Assembly: GCA_963613665.1 (NCBI GenBank)
Contig: CAVEAL010000008.1
Span: 1 to 64,000, forward strand
Length of the DNA stretch: 64,000 nt
Source: F23-B02 sp963613665
GTDB taxonomy: Bacteria > Bacillota > Clostridia > Oscillospirales > Oscillospiraceae
Direction of reading: 5' to 3'
Shown here: in pieces, positions 53,509 to 61,907 of the stretch
Layout: the number at the start of each line of letters is the position of its first letter
Position numbering within the stretch: the first letter of the stretch is position 1
Position numbers and translations under genes: made by a program
Notes under the pieces: model-generated
The model's database searches: none
The model's input: only the letters and a program-made list of their open reading frames with translations
What the model was told of the DNA's origin: nothing

Positions 53509-55050
53509 ATGCAGAATCAGCGTGTACTTGTTCTGGACTTCGGCGGTCAGTATAATCAGCTCATCGCCCGCAGAGTCCGCGAATGCAATGTCTACTGCGA
53601 GGTAAAGCCCCACAGCATGAGCATTGACGAGATAAAGTCATACGATCCCATCGGCATCATCTTCACCGGCGGCCCGCAGAGCGTTTACGCTGCCGGCTCA
53701 CCGCAGGTAGACCCGGAGATATTCAGGCTCGGCATCCCCGTGCTGGGCATCTGCTACGGCTGCCAGCTCATGGCTCACTACCTCGGCGGCGAGGTGACCG
53801 CCGCACAGTCAGATACCGCACGCGAGTACGGCAAAACTCCGACATTCTTCGACACAGGCTGCCGCCTGTTCAAGGGCCTGCCGGAGGAGAGCGTCACATG
53901 GATGAGCCACGGCGACTACATGGCCAAGGTACCGGAGAGCTTCCGCCTTGTCGCACACAGTGCCGCCTGTCCGACCGTCGGCATCTGTGACGAAGCGCGC
54001 GGCTTTTACGGCGTGCAGTTCCACCCAGAGGTGAACCACACCGAATACGGTCAGAAAATGCTGCACAACTTCCTGTATGAGATATGCGGTGCAAAGGGCG
54101 ACTGGACGATGGGCGACTATATGCGCGCGTCGATCGAATCCATCCGCGCCAAGGTCGGCGACGGGAAGGTGCTGCTCGCACTTTCCGGCGGCGTCGATTC
54201 TTCCGTCGCTGCGGCCCTGCTCGCTGAGGCGGTAGGCAGCCAGCTCACCTGCATTTTCGTCGATCACGGCCTCATGCGCAAGGATGAGGGAGACGAGGTC
54301 GAGGCCGCGTTCAAAAACTGGGATATAAATTTCATCCGCGTGAATGCGCAGGAGCGCTTTCTCGGCCGCCTCGCGGGCGTTTCCGAGCCCGAGGCAAAGC
54401 GCAAGATAATAGGCGAGGAGTTCATCCGCGTTTTTGAGGATGAGGGCAAGAAAATAGGCTCTGTCGATTACCTCGCACAGGGCACGATCTACCCCGATGT
54501 CATCGAGTCCGGGACGAATGTCGCGGCGGTGATAAAGAGCCATCACAACGTCGGCGGTCTGCCCGACTTTGTCGATTTCAAGGAGATCATCGAGCCGCTG
54601 CGCCTGCTGTTCAAGGACGAGGTGCGCGCTCTCGGCCGCGAGCTTGGCCTGCCCGAGTATCTTGTTATGCGTCAGCCCTTCCCGGGCCCCGGCCTTGCCA
54701 TCCGCGTCATCGGCGATATCACGAAGGAGAAACTCGATATCCTGCGCGAGGCTGACTTCATCTTCCGTGACGAGATCGCAAAGGCGCATCTTGAGAGCAC
54801 GATGAACCAGTATTTTGCGGTGCTTACGAGCATGCGTTCGGTCGGCGTGATGGGCGACGGCAGGACCTATGACTACACCCTCGCTCTGCGCTCCGTGACC
54901 ACGACCGACTTCATGACCGCCGACTGGGCGCGTATCCCCTATGACGTGCTCGACAAAGTCTCCGTGCGCATCGTAAACGAGGTCAAGGGCATAAACCGCA
55001 TCGTCTATGATATAACCTCCAAACCCCCCGCAACTATAGAGTGGGAATGA
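53509..55050 (+). CDS. guaA: GMP synthase (glutamine-hydrolysing)
   Basis: 513 residues. Class I glutaminase domain with the nucleophile in GICYGCQLM and partner His in GVQFHPEV; ATP-PPase loop LSGGVDSSVAA; dimerisation domain ending PATIEWE. It converts XMP to GMP. AGGAGG SD. The 3' end of guaA is a known insertion site for integrative elements, and one starts here; the reading frame is intact to a normal C-terminus. Confidence 0.97.
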   Translation: MQNQRVLVLDFGGQYNQLIARRVRECNVYCEVKPHSMSIDEIKSYDPIGIIFTGGPQSVYAAGSPQVDPEIFRLGIPVLGICYGCQLMAHYLGGEVTAAQSDTAREYGKTPTFFDTGCRLFKGLPEESVTWMSHGDYMAKVPESFRLVAHSAACPTVGICDEARGFYGVQFHPEVNHTEYGQKMLHNFLYEICGAKGDWTMGDYMRASIESIRAKVGDGKVLLALSGGVDSSVAAALLAEAVGSQLTCIFVDHGLMRKDEGDEVEAAFKNWDINFIRVNAQERFLGRLAGVSEPEAKRKIIGEEFIRVFEDEGKKIGSVDYLAQGTIYPDVIESGTNVAAVIKSHHNVGGLPDFVDFKEIIEPLRLLFKDEVRALGRELGLPEYLVMRQPFPGPGLAIRVIGDITKEKLDILREADFIFRDEIAKAHLESTMNQYFAVLTSMRSVGVMGDGRTYDYTLALRSVTTTDFMTADWARIPYDVLDKVSVRIVNEVKGINRIVYDITSKPPATIEWE

Positions 55051-55140
55051 GAAAAAGGTGAACATGAGGGGCTGCAAAGCCTTGAAAACACGCACTTTTT
55101 GAAAATCTCATTTCCCGTTTGATAGCAAAATGATAGCAGA
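55030..55140. other. Probable left end (attL) and arm sites of the integrated element
   Basis: The mobile genes begin just after guaA. Two TGATAGCA repeats (55120-55127, 55131-55138), 11 bp apart, look like integrase arm sites. The core site cannot be fixed without the right end, which is outside the window. Apart from these, 55051-55222 shows nothing recognisable. Confidence 0.5.
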
Positions 55141-55222
55141 TACCCAAACTGTTTTGTTTATTCTTGTTTCAAGGGACAAGCGGTTTGCAGGTTGAGCTAT
55201 TACCAATCCTATATTGAGAGCG

Positions 55223-55271
55223 AAAAAGGCTCTGCTGACTTTCTGTAAAAGAAAGCCGGCAGAGCCTTTTG
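55223..55271. terminator. Terminator of the XRE repressor gene
   Basis: AAAAGGCTCTGC / GCAGAGCCTTTT stem with a long loop directly after the stop at 55272; A and T flanks on both sides. Confidence 0.85.
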
Positions 55272-55802
55272 TTATTTTTCCGTGTGTTCTTTGAGGTCGG
55301 CAAGGAGCAAATCGCTCAATTCCTGCGACGGCGCGATCTTATGCCACTGACCGGAGGTGTCGTACTTCGGATAGTGATAGCGCCAGCGGTCGTATTCTTC
55401 TTTGGTGATCTCGCCTGCTTTCAGCTTGGCGGCGACTGCGCCCCATGCGGCAAGCATCCTGTGAAGCGCTGCTGCGTCGCGTCCCTTATGAATATGGACG
55501 CGCAGATGCACCTCGTCATCACACTTGCAGACCTCAAGCCCATACCGGTCTTCCAGAGTGAACAGCGTGTGCATCAGTCCGGTATAGGAGTCAATGTCCG
55601 GTACGTCCAACGCCTTGGGCGAAACGTCAAGCACCTGTGCCAGCGCAGCGGTCACGTCCGCTTTGGGCGTTCTGGAGCCATTCTCGTACTGCGCAAGGCG
55701 GACATCTGCGGATTTCTCCGGGAAGCCCAGTGCCATGCCAAGGTATTTCTGTGTCATGCCCCGCATCGTGCGGAAAAAGTGGATGCGTTCACCAATCGCC
55801 AT
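55272..55802 (-). CDS. XRE-family repressor of the mobile element
   Basis: 176 residues. N-terminal HTH (RIHFFRTMRGMTQKYLGMALG ... LAQYENGSRTPKADVTAALAQVL) and a C-terminal domain of about 100 residues without a recognised protease motif. ATG at 55802 gives 9-base spacing to GGAG; ATG 55811 would nearly touch it. It is divergent from xis-int and likely holds the element quiet. A GTTATC-TTT-GATAAC palindrome lies between promoter and start. Confidence 0.88.
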   Translation of the reverse strand: MAIGERIHFFRTMRGMTQKYLGMALGFPEKSADVRLAQYENGSRTPKADVTAALAQVLDVSPKALDVPDIDSYTGLMHTLFTLEDRYGLEVCKCDDEVHLRVHIHKGRDAAALHRMLAAWGAVAAKLKAGEITKEEYDRWRYHYPKYDTSGQWHKIAPSQELSDLLLADLKEHTEK

Positions 55803-55822
55803 AATAGCCATCTCCTGTGTCG

Positions 55823-55837
55823 GTTATCTTTGATAAC
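55823..55837. promoter_or_regulatory. Operator palindrome of the XRE gene
   Basis: GTTATC-TTT-GATAAC, perfect, immediately downstream of the -10 box, as expected for autoregulation. Confidence 0.6.
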
Positions 55838-55838
55838 G

Positions 55839-55867
55839 AGTATAGCAGATATGTTTAATTTCGTCAA
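55839..55867 (-). promoter_or_regulatory. Promoter of the XRE gene
   Basis: Minus strand: TTGACG (55867-55862), 17-bp spacer, TATACT (55844-55839). Confidence 0.75.
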
Positions 55868-55969
55868 GAAAAATCTAAGCAAATTTATTTAATATTTTCC
55901 TGCAAACCGGCTTGACTTAAACGAATGTGTATAGTAAAACGACTTCAAGCTAAGCTAATATGTTTAGAA

Positions 55970-56319
55970 TCCGCTGTTGGGGTAACAGCTTAATCCCGAG
56001 CAGCGGACAGACCCTTTGAAACACGAATAGCTCCTCCGAATAACGACCTCTCTGTATATGGGTAACACCTGAGCCGCAAGGAAGCGCGTAAGCGCCGCAC
56101 CAAAATACCGGATAGTTCCCGGTCAGGCCACGACAGCAGAGAGCGGATACTCCCCACCAGCTACAGTCCGAGCGTGATAGCAACCGTCGCAGGCAATAGG
56201 GTGAGAGGCTTCGTAAGTCAATCGGAGATTGAAAAATGAGCGCCGGGTAACTACCAGCGGTTCGGAGGAGCAGAAAAACCTTACGAAGAAGTGCGGGGGT
56301 AGTCTGTACTTCTTCGTAA
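55970..56319 (+). ncRNA. Large structured leader RNA upstream of xis-int
   Basis: About 350 nt without a credible ORF. Helices seen: TCCGCTG/CAGCGGA (55970-56007) with an inner GGGGT/ATCCC; a long-range GCTCCTCCGAA (56030-56040) with TTCGGAGGAGC (56261-56271); inside it CTCTCTG/CAGAGAG (56048-56143), CCTGA/TCAGG, GCGC-GTAA-GCGC (56084-56095) and ACCGG/CCGGT; then TTACGAAGAAGT/ACTTCTTCGTAA (56281-56319). CTTACGAAG (56280-56288) can instead pair with CTTCGTAAG (56209-56217), so two folds compete just before the xis SD. No known family recognised. Confidence 0.65.
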
Positions 56320-56345
56320 AACCAAAAATGAAGAAAGGATATTTT

Positions 56346-56561
56346 ATGGCAAGAGAAATTTTTATGAGAGTGAACGAAGTTGCGGAAGAGCTTGGCGTAT
56401 CGGTTCCGTATGCGTATAAGCTCATCCGCGAGCTGAACGGAGAACTGCGAAAGACCGGCTGCATCACCATTGCAGGCAGGATCGACCGCAAGTTCTTCCA
56501 TGAGAAGTTCTACGGGACAAGAGAACAGCAGGAAAGGAAGGAATCCAATGGCGGCGTTTAA
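56346..56561 (+). CDS. Excisionase-like helix-turn-helix protein
   Basis: 71 residues, basic, with FMRVNEVAEELGVSVPYAYKLIRELN as winged-helix DNA-binding part, like Tn916 Xis. It would direct the integrase toward excision. ATG at 56346 with GAAAGGA SD. Its end overlaps the integrase start by 14 bases, so the two are coupled. Confidence 0.88.
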   Translation: MAREIFMRVNEVAEELGVSVPYAYKLIRELNGELRKTGCITIAGRIDRKFFHEKFYGTREQQERKESNGGV

Positions 56562-57621
56562 GGATAAGAAAAACGGTTCGTGGTATGTGCAGTTCCGCTA
56601 TACCGACTGGCGCGGCGAGCGCCAGCAAAAATTGAAGCGCGGCTTTGCCACAAAAAAAGAGGCGCAGGCGTGGGAACGCGAGTTTCTGATGCAGAAGCAG
56701 GCTGACATCAATATGAGCTTCGAGAGCTTTGTGGCGCTTTACGAAAAGGACGTCAAACCCAAGCTGAAGCTCAACACATGGCTCAGCAAGGAGCATATCA
56801 TCCGCACAAAGATTCTGCCGTATTTCAAGAAGCGCAAGCTCTCGGAGATCACCGCCCGTGATGTGATCGACTGGCAGAATGAGATACGGCAGCACACCAA
56901 ATCAAGCGGCGAAACCTATTCCCCGGACTATCTCAAGAACGTCCATACGCAACTGAGCTGTATTTTCAACCACGCCATCAAGTATTACGGTTTGCAGATC
57001 AATCCCGCCGCAAAGGCCGGGAATATGGGCAGCGAGCAGCCGAAGGAAATGCTGTTCTGGACGAAGGAAGAATACCTCAAATTCATCGATGCCATGATGG
57101 ACAAGCCCATGCTGTACTACGCCTTTGAAATTCTGTACTGGTGCGGCATCCGCGAGGGTGAGCTGCTGGCGCTGACGCCTGCGGACTTTGATTTTGAGAA
57201 GAAAACGCTCCGCATCAATAAATCCTATCAGCGGTTGCAGGGAAAAGACGTTATTACTACGCCGAAAACAAAGAAAAGCAACCGCGTAATCCAGATGCCA
57301 GGCTTCCTCTGTAACGAGATGCAGGACTATTTCAAGCAGCTTTACGGGCTGGAACCGGACAGCCGCATCTTTCCATTAACCAAGCACACCTTGAAGCGCG
57401 GCATGGAGTTCGGATGCAAGGCATCGGGCGTCAAGGTCATCAGAATCCACGATTTGAGACACAGCCACGTTTCCTTACTTATTAACATGGGCTATTCCGC
57501 CGTTGCCATCGGCAATCGCGTGGGACACGAGAGCGTGGAGATTACCTACCGGTACGCACATCTGTTCCCTACCGTGCAGAAGGAAATGGCAGATAAATTG
57601 AACGTCGAAAGGAGCAATTAA
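56548..57621 (+). CDS. Tyrosine site-specific integrase (Tn916-like)
   Basis: 357 residues. N-terminal AP2-like arm-binding domain (KNGSWYVQFRYTDWRGERQQKLK), a SAM-like core-binding domain, and a catalytic domain with Arg in CGIREGELL, His-x-x-Arg in HDLRHSHVSLL, His in VGHESVEIT and the Tyr nucleophile in YRYAHL. It integrates and excises the element, here at guaA. ATG at 56548 with GGAAAGGAAGG-type SD within xis. Confidence 0.94.
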   Translation: MAAFKDKKNGSWYVQFRYTDWRGERQQKLKRGFATKKEAQAWEREFLMQKQADINMSFESFVALYEKDVKPKLKLNTWLSKEHIIRTKILPYFKKRKLSEITARDVIDWQNEIRQHTKSSGETYSPDYLKNVHTQLSCIFNHAIKYYGLQINPAAKAGNMGSEQPKEMLFWTKEEYLKFIDAMMDKPMLYYAFEILYWCGIREGELLALTPADFDFEKKTLRINKSYQRLQGKDVITTPKTKKSNRVIQMPGFLCNEMQDYFKQLYGLEPDSRIFPLTKHTLKRGMEFGCKASGVKVIRIHDLRHSHVSLLINMGYSAVAIGNRVGHESVEITYRYAHLFPTVQKEMADKLNVERSN

Positions 57622-57622
57622 A

Positions 57623-57958
57623 ATGTCACTGAAAAACCGAGACAATCACAACCGCTGGCGCAATAAGACCGTTGCTTTCCGGGTCTCCCCGGAGGAAGAC
57701 GCACAAATTGAAACCTTTGTCAAGCTCTCCGGGCTGACCAAACAGGACTATATCACCCGCCGCCTGACTTGCAGGGATGTGGTGGTACAGGGCAATCCGA
57801 GGGTCTATAAGGCGCTACGCGACCAGCTTGCCGCCGTGCTGGACGAACTGCGGCGCATGGAGGCAGGCAGCAACGTGAACGATGAGCTGCTGGACGTGAT
57901 TGAAATGATTGCAGCCATCATGGACGGCATGAAGGAGGAAAATGCCTGTGGAGAATGA
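57623..57958 (+). CDS. MobC-like relaxosome accessory protein
   Basis: 111 residues. Ribbon-helix-helix-type segment AFRVSPEEDAQIETFVKLSGLTKQDYI, common in small MobC-like proteins of mobilizable elements, followed by a helical part. It probably helps the relaxase open oriT. AAAGGAG SD, one base after int. Overlaps the next gene by 17 bases. Confidence 0.8.
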   Translation: MSLKNRDNHNRWRNKTVAFRVSPEEDAQIETFVKLSGLTKQDYITRRLTCRDVVVQGNPRVYKALRDQLAAVLDELRRMEAGSNVNDELLDVIEMIAAIMDGMKEENACGE

Positions 57959-59120
57959 AATTTGCAAAAAGAAAACGACCGCCCCGGACACATCTGTTGG
58001 CGCAGATGATGGGCAGCCGCTTCACAATTCAACTGAGAACAGTATATCCGCTTTTGATGAAAAAATCAACGGTGATTTTCAAAACAGTGAGGAAAGTCTG
58101 GACGAAATCTACCGCAGGATGCAGAGGTTGACCGACCCGCATTACCTGCGCACGATCTCCATGACCGAGCTGTACCAGACCGCGTATCAGAGCAGGCCGC
58201 CGATCATCGACGGCTTGCTCTACGCGGGCGCGTATATCCTGGCAGGTGCGCCGAAGATCGGTAAGTCGTTTCTGGTGGCGCAGATCGCCTATCATGTCAG
58301 CACGGGCGAAGCTCTGTGGGGTTACGAAGTCCATCCCGGTACGGTGTTGTACCTTGCCTTGGAGGATGATTTTCAGCGTATCCAGAGCCGAATGTTTATG
58401 ATGTACGGCGTCAACGACACCGACCGGTTGCACTTTGCAACCGCTGCGGGCAAGATTGAAAACGGGTTAGACGAACAGCTTGAGAATTTCGTGCGGGAGC
58501 ATCCTGACACCAGACTCATTATCATCGACACCATGCAGAAAATCCGGGAAGTCGGCGGCGAGGCATACAGCTATGCCAGCGATTATGAGATCATCGGTCG
58601 GCTCAAGCAGTTTGCCGACAAACACTGTATCTGCGTCTTAACCGTCCATCACACACGCAAGCAGCCTTCCGGTGACAGCTTTGAGATGATCTCTGGAACA
58701 ACGGGACTGCTCGGCTGCGCGGACGGTTCGCTGCTTATGCAGAAGAAAAAGCGCACGGCGCTGGAGGCAACCATCGACGTGGTGGGACGTGACCAGCAGG
58801 ATCAGATTCTCTATCTAAAAAAGGATGTCGACACACAAATCTGGAATCTTGAAAAGGTGGAGAACGAGCTGCACAAAGAGCCGCCCGATCATGTTCTGGA
58901 ATCCGTTTCAAGGCTGGTATCCGCAGATCAACCGGTATGGACAGGCTCCCCCTCCAAGCTTGCCGATGCCGTCCATGTCGGCATGGCGGCTAATGCGCTG
59001 AGCAAGTATCTGAATGTGAAGTCTGGCAGACTTCTGGCCGAATACCACGTCCGCTATGAGAACAAAGTCCGGCACGAAGGGCGGCGTATCACACTGACCT
59101 TCGTAACCGCAAACGAATAA
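57942..59120 (+). CDS. RepA-type AAA/RecA-fold ATPase (replicative helicase-like)
   Basis: 392 residues. N-terminal 60 residues are variable; a RecA-like core follows with Walker A GAPKIGKSF, Walker B LIIIDTM and an HHTRKQPSGDSF sensor region, as in RepA helicases of plasmids and integrative elements. A winged-helix-like C-terminus ends the protein. Likely unwinds the excised circle. ATG at 57942 sits very close to AAGGAGG; GTG at 57948 has better spacing. An iteron-like array follows at 59125. Confidence 0.85.
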   Translation: MPVENEICKKKTTAPDTSVGADDGQPLHNSTENSISAFDEKINGDFQNSEESLDEIYRRMQRLTDPHYLRTISMTELYQTAYQSRPPIIDGLLYAGAYILAGAPKIGKSFLVAQIAYHVSTGEALWGYEVHPGTVLYLALEDDFQRIQSRMFMMYGVNDTDRLHFATAAGKIENGLDEQLENFVREHPDTRLIIIDTMQKIREVGGEAYSYASDYEIIGRLKQFADKHCICVLTVHHTRKQPSGDSFEMISGTTGLLGCADGSLLMQKKKRTALEATIDVVGRDQQDQILYLKKDVDTQIWNLEKVENELHKEPPDHVLESVSRLVSADQPVWTGSPSKLADAVHVGMAANALSKYLNVKSGRLLAEYHVRYENKVRHEGRRITLTFVTANE

Positions 59121-59124
59121 GCTG

Positions 59125-59199
59125 TGCGACGGCTGCGACGGTTGCAACGGTGAAAATGATACCGTCAAAACAGCCGTCGCAATCGTTGCGACCGTCGCG
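59125..59199. repeat. Iteron-like 9-bp repeat array (candidate replication origin)
   Basis: Three head-to-tail units TGCGACGGC, TGCGACGGT, TGCAACGGT (59125-59151), then after 21 bases three inverted units GCCGTCGCA, ATCGTTGCG, ACCGTCGCG (59173-59199). It lies directly after the RepA-like gene and before the next SD, outside any CDS. The layout fits iterons or a foldback origin; function is inferred. Confidence 0.6.
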
Positions 59200-59216
59200 G
59201 AAAGGAGCAAAACAGA

Positions 59217-59471
59217 ATGAAAACCGTACAAATCCCCTATGATCTTTTTCTCGACCTCGCCATGTACCATCTGCGGGGCGAGGATGATTACGAAGAAGAA
59301 ATCCGTCATGGGTTGGAGCAGAAGCTCGATGCCATGCTGAACCGGCAGCTCTATTCCCGGTACAAAACGGCGCCGACCGAGGAAGAACGGGAGCAGGCGC
59401 GGCAGGAATATCTTGACCGGCGCGGCGTTCTGCAGAGCTATCGCTGGACTATTCCTCCGTGGGAACTGTGA
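59217..59471 (+). CDS. Small hypothetical protein of the mobile element
   Basis: 84 residues, acidic and helical, starting KTVQIPYDLFLDLAMYHL. AAAGGAG SD overlaps the end of the repeat array. Similar small proteins accompany RepA-MobV modules in clostridial elements, but no function is known. The following 59472-59718 shows no gene. Confidence 0.7.
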   Translation: MKTVQIPYDLFLDLAMYHLRGEDDYEEEIRHGLEQKLDAMLNRQLYSRYKTAPTEEEREQARQEYLDRRGVLQSYRWTIPPWEL

Positions 59472-59718
59472 CAGGAGCGTGCCACGCTCCTGTTGCTGGC
59501 AGACAAGGCAGAGCATTGGCTGCTGTCCCCTCGTGTCCCCCCGTCCCCATCGAAAAAACCAGATGGATGTGGGCAGAAGATTATGCGCAGCGGACGCCTG
59601 CAAATAAGCTGCTGCCCACGCCGGTTTTTAAGGTTTGTATAAACACTGCAAACCGCAAAACCGGCAGAGGCATCCGCAGATGCCGCATTCCCCCGCATCC
59701 CCCCTCGGGAGAGCCCAC

Positions 59719-59767
59719 GATACTTTGCAGCCGCAGAATGAAAGTATCATAGTGGGTTATTACACTT
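59719..59767 (+). promoter_or_regulatory. oriT of MobV (pMV158) type
   Basis: Inverted repeat GATACTTT (59719-59726) / AAAGTATC (59741-59748) followed by ATAGTGGGTTAT (59749-59760), close to the pMV158-family nick region TAGTGTGTTAT. By analogy the nick would fall between G and T of GGG-TTA. It lies 66 bp before the relaxase gene. Confidence 0.75.
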
Positions 59768-59833
59768 CCGCAGAAGTGCTACCCCGAAAACCGCCCCGTC
59801 CTGTACAATCTGAAATCAGGAGGTAAACTGCCT

Positions 59834-61096
59834 ATGGCAAGAGGCGACGGTATTCACCGTACCAGCGCAAGAAACGCAAAAATGAAAGACACAGACATCG
59901 ACAACGCGCAGGCGCACAACGAGCGCGAAAAATCGTCGTATGTCAATCAGGACATTGTTCCTGAACGGACAAAATACAATGTCCACTTCAAAACACCAAC
60001 CGCCGGGTACATGGAGATGTTTGAACAGATGCGCTCTGACGGCGTGATCTCAACACGCGGTCTGAAAGCGGATGCCGAGAAATTCGGAGAGCTGATCTTC
60101 GACGTCAACTCCGCGTACTTCTTCAACCACGGCGGCTATAAGTTTGCAAAACAATTTTACACCGATGCGTACAAAGCTGCAATCAAAATTGTCGGTGGAG
60201 AACAGTACATCCTTTCGGCGGTCATGCACGCCGATGAGCGCAACCGTGCCATGTCCGACGCGCTGGGGCAGGACGTGTATCACTATCACCTTCATGTGGT
60301 CTATATCCCAGTCGTGGAGAAGCAAATTCTGTGGTCTAAACGCTGTAAGGATGAATCGCTTCGCGGCACGGTCAAGGAAACGATTCAACAGGTCAGCATG
60401 AGCAAGAAGTGGATTTCCAAGCCCGCGCTGGACGAAAACGGCGAGCCGATCTTGAGTACAAAGGGCAAGCCTGTTCTCAAAAAATCCTACAGCGTTTTGC
60501 AGGATGACTTCTTCCAGTATATGCGCGACGCCGGGTACGACGATGTAGAGCGCGGCGAACGCGGCAGCTCCGAAGAACATCTGACGGTCACGCAGTTCAA
60601 GGTGCAGCAGGAACAGGCGCGGCTGGCAGAACTCACGGAGCAGAATCACCAGCAGGAGCAGCAGGCAGTGGCGCTCGGTAAGCAGATCGAGAAAATCCAG
60701 AATCAGCAGGTTGATGTGGCAGCCATTGAAAAGATTGAAGCGAAGTCCATTCCCTTCTCTACCAAGGTTATATTGGAGCGTTCTGAATACGAATCGCTGG
60801 CAACGGCAGCGAAGAAGTACGCTGCGTCAGAGAAAAAGGAATCCAAGTTGCAAAGGGCTCTGGATGCAGCGAACAGGCTGATTGCAAAGCTGAAAGCAGA
60901 AATTGCCAGTTTAAAGCAGGAGCTTTCCGAGTACAAATCCGTTCGCAGCAAGCTCCGCACGTCGGATCTGGAATGTGAAAACGCAGAGCTTCGCAGAAAA
61001 GTTCAACACTATGAGGACGTGATCCAGCGCAATAACCTCTGGCATTTCTTTCGTCCGCGCAGAGAAAAAGCAGTGATGCGGGACAATGCCCGCTGA
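59834..61096 (+). CDS. mobV: MobV-family relaxase (Pre/Mob)
   Basis: 420 residues. The N-terminal relaxase domain has NAQAHNERE, then HADERNRAMSDALGQDVYHYHLHVVYIPV with the conserved His set; the C-terminal third is a long coiled coil (about residues 255-400). It nicks oriT and pilots DNA transfer using another element's mating machinery. ATG at 59834 with AGGAGGT SD. No type IV secretion genes are seen, so the element is mobilizable rather than self-transmissible in the part visible. Confidence 0.93.
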   Translation: MARGDGIHRTSARNAKMKDTDIDNAQAHNEREKSSYVNQDIVPERTKYNVHFKTPTAGYMEMFEQMRSDGVISTRGLKADAEKFGELIFDVNSAYFFNHGGYKFAKQFYTDAYKAAIKIVGGEQYILSAVMHADERNRAMSDALGQDVYHYHLHVVYIPVVEKQILWSKRCKDESLRGTVKETIQQVSMSKKWISKPALDENGEPILSTKGKPVLKKSYSVLQDDFFQYMRDAGYDDVERGERGSSEEHLTVTQFKVQQEQARLAELTEQNHQQEQQAVALGKQIEKIQNQQVDVAAIEKIEAKSIPFSTKVILERSEYESLATAAKKYAASEKKESKLQRALDAANRLIAKLKAEIASLKQELSEYKSVRSKLRTSDLECENAELRRKVQHYEDVIQRNNLWHFFRPRREKAVMRDNAR

Positions 61097-61133
61097 TGCC
61101 GTGTTGAGCCGAGAAAAACAAATTTTATCAAAT

Positions 61134-61174
61134 GGGAGCGTCCGGATTGAGCAGCGTATCGTCCGGGCGCTCCC
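61134..61174 (+). terminator. Hairpin downstream of mobV
   Basis: GGGAGCGTCCGGA / TCCGGGCGCTCCC stem with one mismatch; no clear T-run, so it may be a weak terminator. Confidence 0.5.
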
Positions 61175-61268
61175 CGTTCAAAAATCACTCTGCTTTTGCA
61201 GGTGTAGAGCTGACAAAAAATCCTGAAAATGCGCCTGTTTTCACAGAACAGGCAGAAATGGAGGCAAT

Positions 61269-61559
61269 ATGAAAACCGGACTGACTAAACGGCAGAAAAC
61301 GACCTGCATCTATTTTGACGAAGCCAGCAAAACCGTCGAAATTCAGACGCATAATACCGCGCTCAAGAAGCGGCTGACTCAGTACGCGGCGGCATATCCT
61401 GATTTGTGCAGGCAGACCGACGATGACGAACGGGGCGGGCTGACCTTTGAGATCGACCGCAGCCGATTTGCTGTCCGTCTGACCGCGCCGTATTCCGACG
61501 AGCGCCGACACGCGGCAAGTGAGCTTGCCAAGAGAAATGGATTGAAGGGGCAAGGATAA
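61269..61559 (+). CDS. Small hypothetical protein of the mobile element
   Basis: 96 residues, charged, no signal. Begins KTGLTKRQKTTCIYFDEASKTVEIQTHN, a beta-rich start, then a helical basic end. GGAGG SD. No family recognised. It ends at a strong terminator, which separates the mobilization module from the restriction module. Confidence 0.7.
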   Translation: MKTGLTKRQKTTCIYFDEASKTVEIQTHNTALKKRLTQYAAAYPDLCRQTDDDERGGLTFEIDRSRFAVRLTAPYSDERRHAASELAKRNGLKGQG

Positions 61560-61561
61560 GG

Positions 61562-61607
61562 AAAAAGCCGCCCGCAGGAGTTTGAATGCTCCTGCGGGCG
61601 GCTTTTT
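61562..61607 (+). terminator. Terminator closing the mobilization module
   Basis: AAAAAGCCGCCCGCAGGAG / CTCCTGCGGGCGGCTTTTT, about 19 pairs with T-run; also symmetric. Confidence 0.95.
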
Positions 61608-61641
61608 CTTTGTTTTATAGCCGTCAAAAAAACCAAAATGC

Positions 61642-61670
61642 TTGACCGATTTCGCTTAAACGAATATAAT
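61642..61670 (+). promoter_or_regulatory. Promoter of the HTH-restriction genes
   Basis: TTGACC (61642-61647), 17-bp spacer, TATAAT (61665-61670). The spacer shares CTTAAACGAAT with sequence near 55916-55926 in front of the xis leader. Confidence 0.8.
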
Positions 61671-61715
61671 AAAAATGGTGTAGTATAGCACATATGCAGA
61701 TATGAGGTGCAGTCT

Positions 61716-61907
61716 TTGAACGGATACATCACAGCTCAGGAAGCTGCTAAAAAATGGGGCGCAACATCGCGCCAAGTGCAAATTTTGTGCAAAGAAAACC
61801 GTGTCCCCGGCGCTTCACGGATGAGTCGCATTTGGATTATTCCCGAAGATGCCGAAAAGCCTACTAACGATAAGAGAAAGGTTGGAAGCACAAATGACCA
61901 ATATTGA
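61716..61907 (+). CDS. Small helix-turn-helix protein
   Basis: 63 residues: NGYITAQEAAKKWGATSRQVQILCKENRVPGASRMSRIWIIP, a MerR/excisionase-like winged helix. TTG start at 61716 with GAGGTG 7 bases before it. Overlaps the restriction gene by 14 bases. Such proteins often precede restriction-modification genes in gut Firmicutes and may control their expression. Confidence 0.8.
   Translation: MNGYITAQEAAKKWGATSRQVQILCKENRVPGASRMSRIWIIPEDAEKPTNDKRKVGSTNDQY

Noticed and set aside
55970..56319. Group I or group II intron
   Set aside because: Some stretches resemble intron core motifs, but no domain V helix or complete P3-P7 set could be built, and there is no intron-encoded protein.
55950..56501. 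183-residue Cys/Trp-rich minus-strand ORF
   Set aside because: It covers the structured leader RNA and part of xis; the odd composition reflects paired GC-rich helices. No SD.
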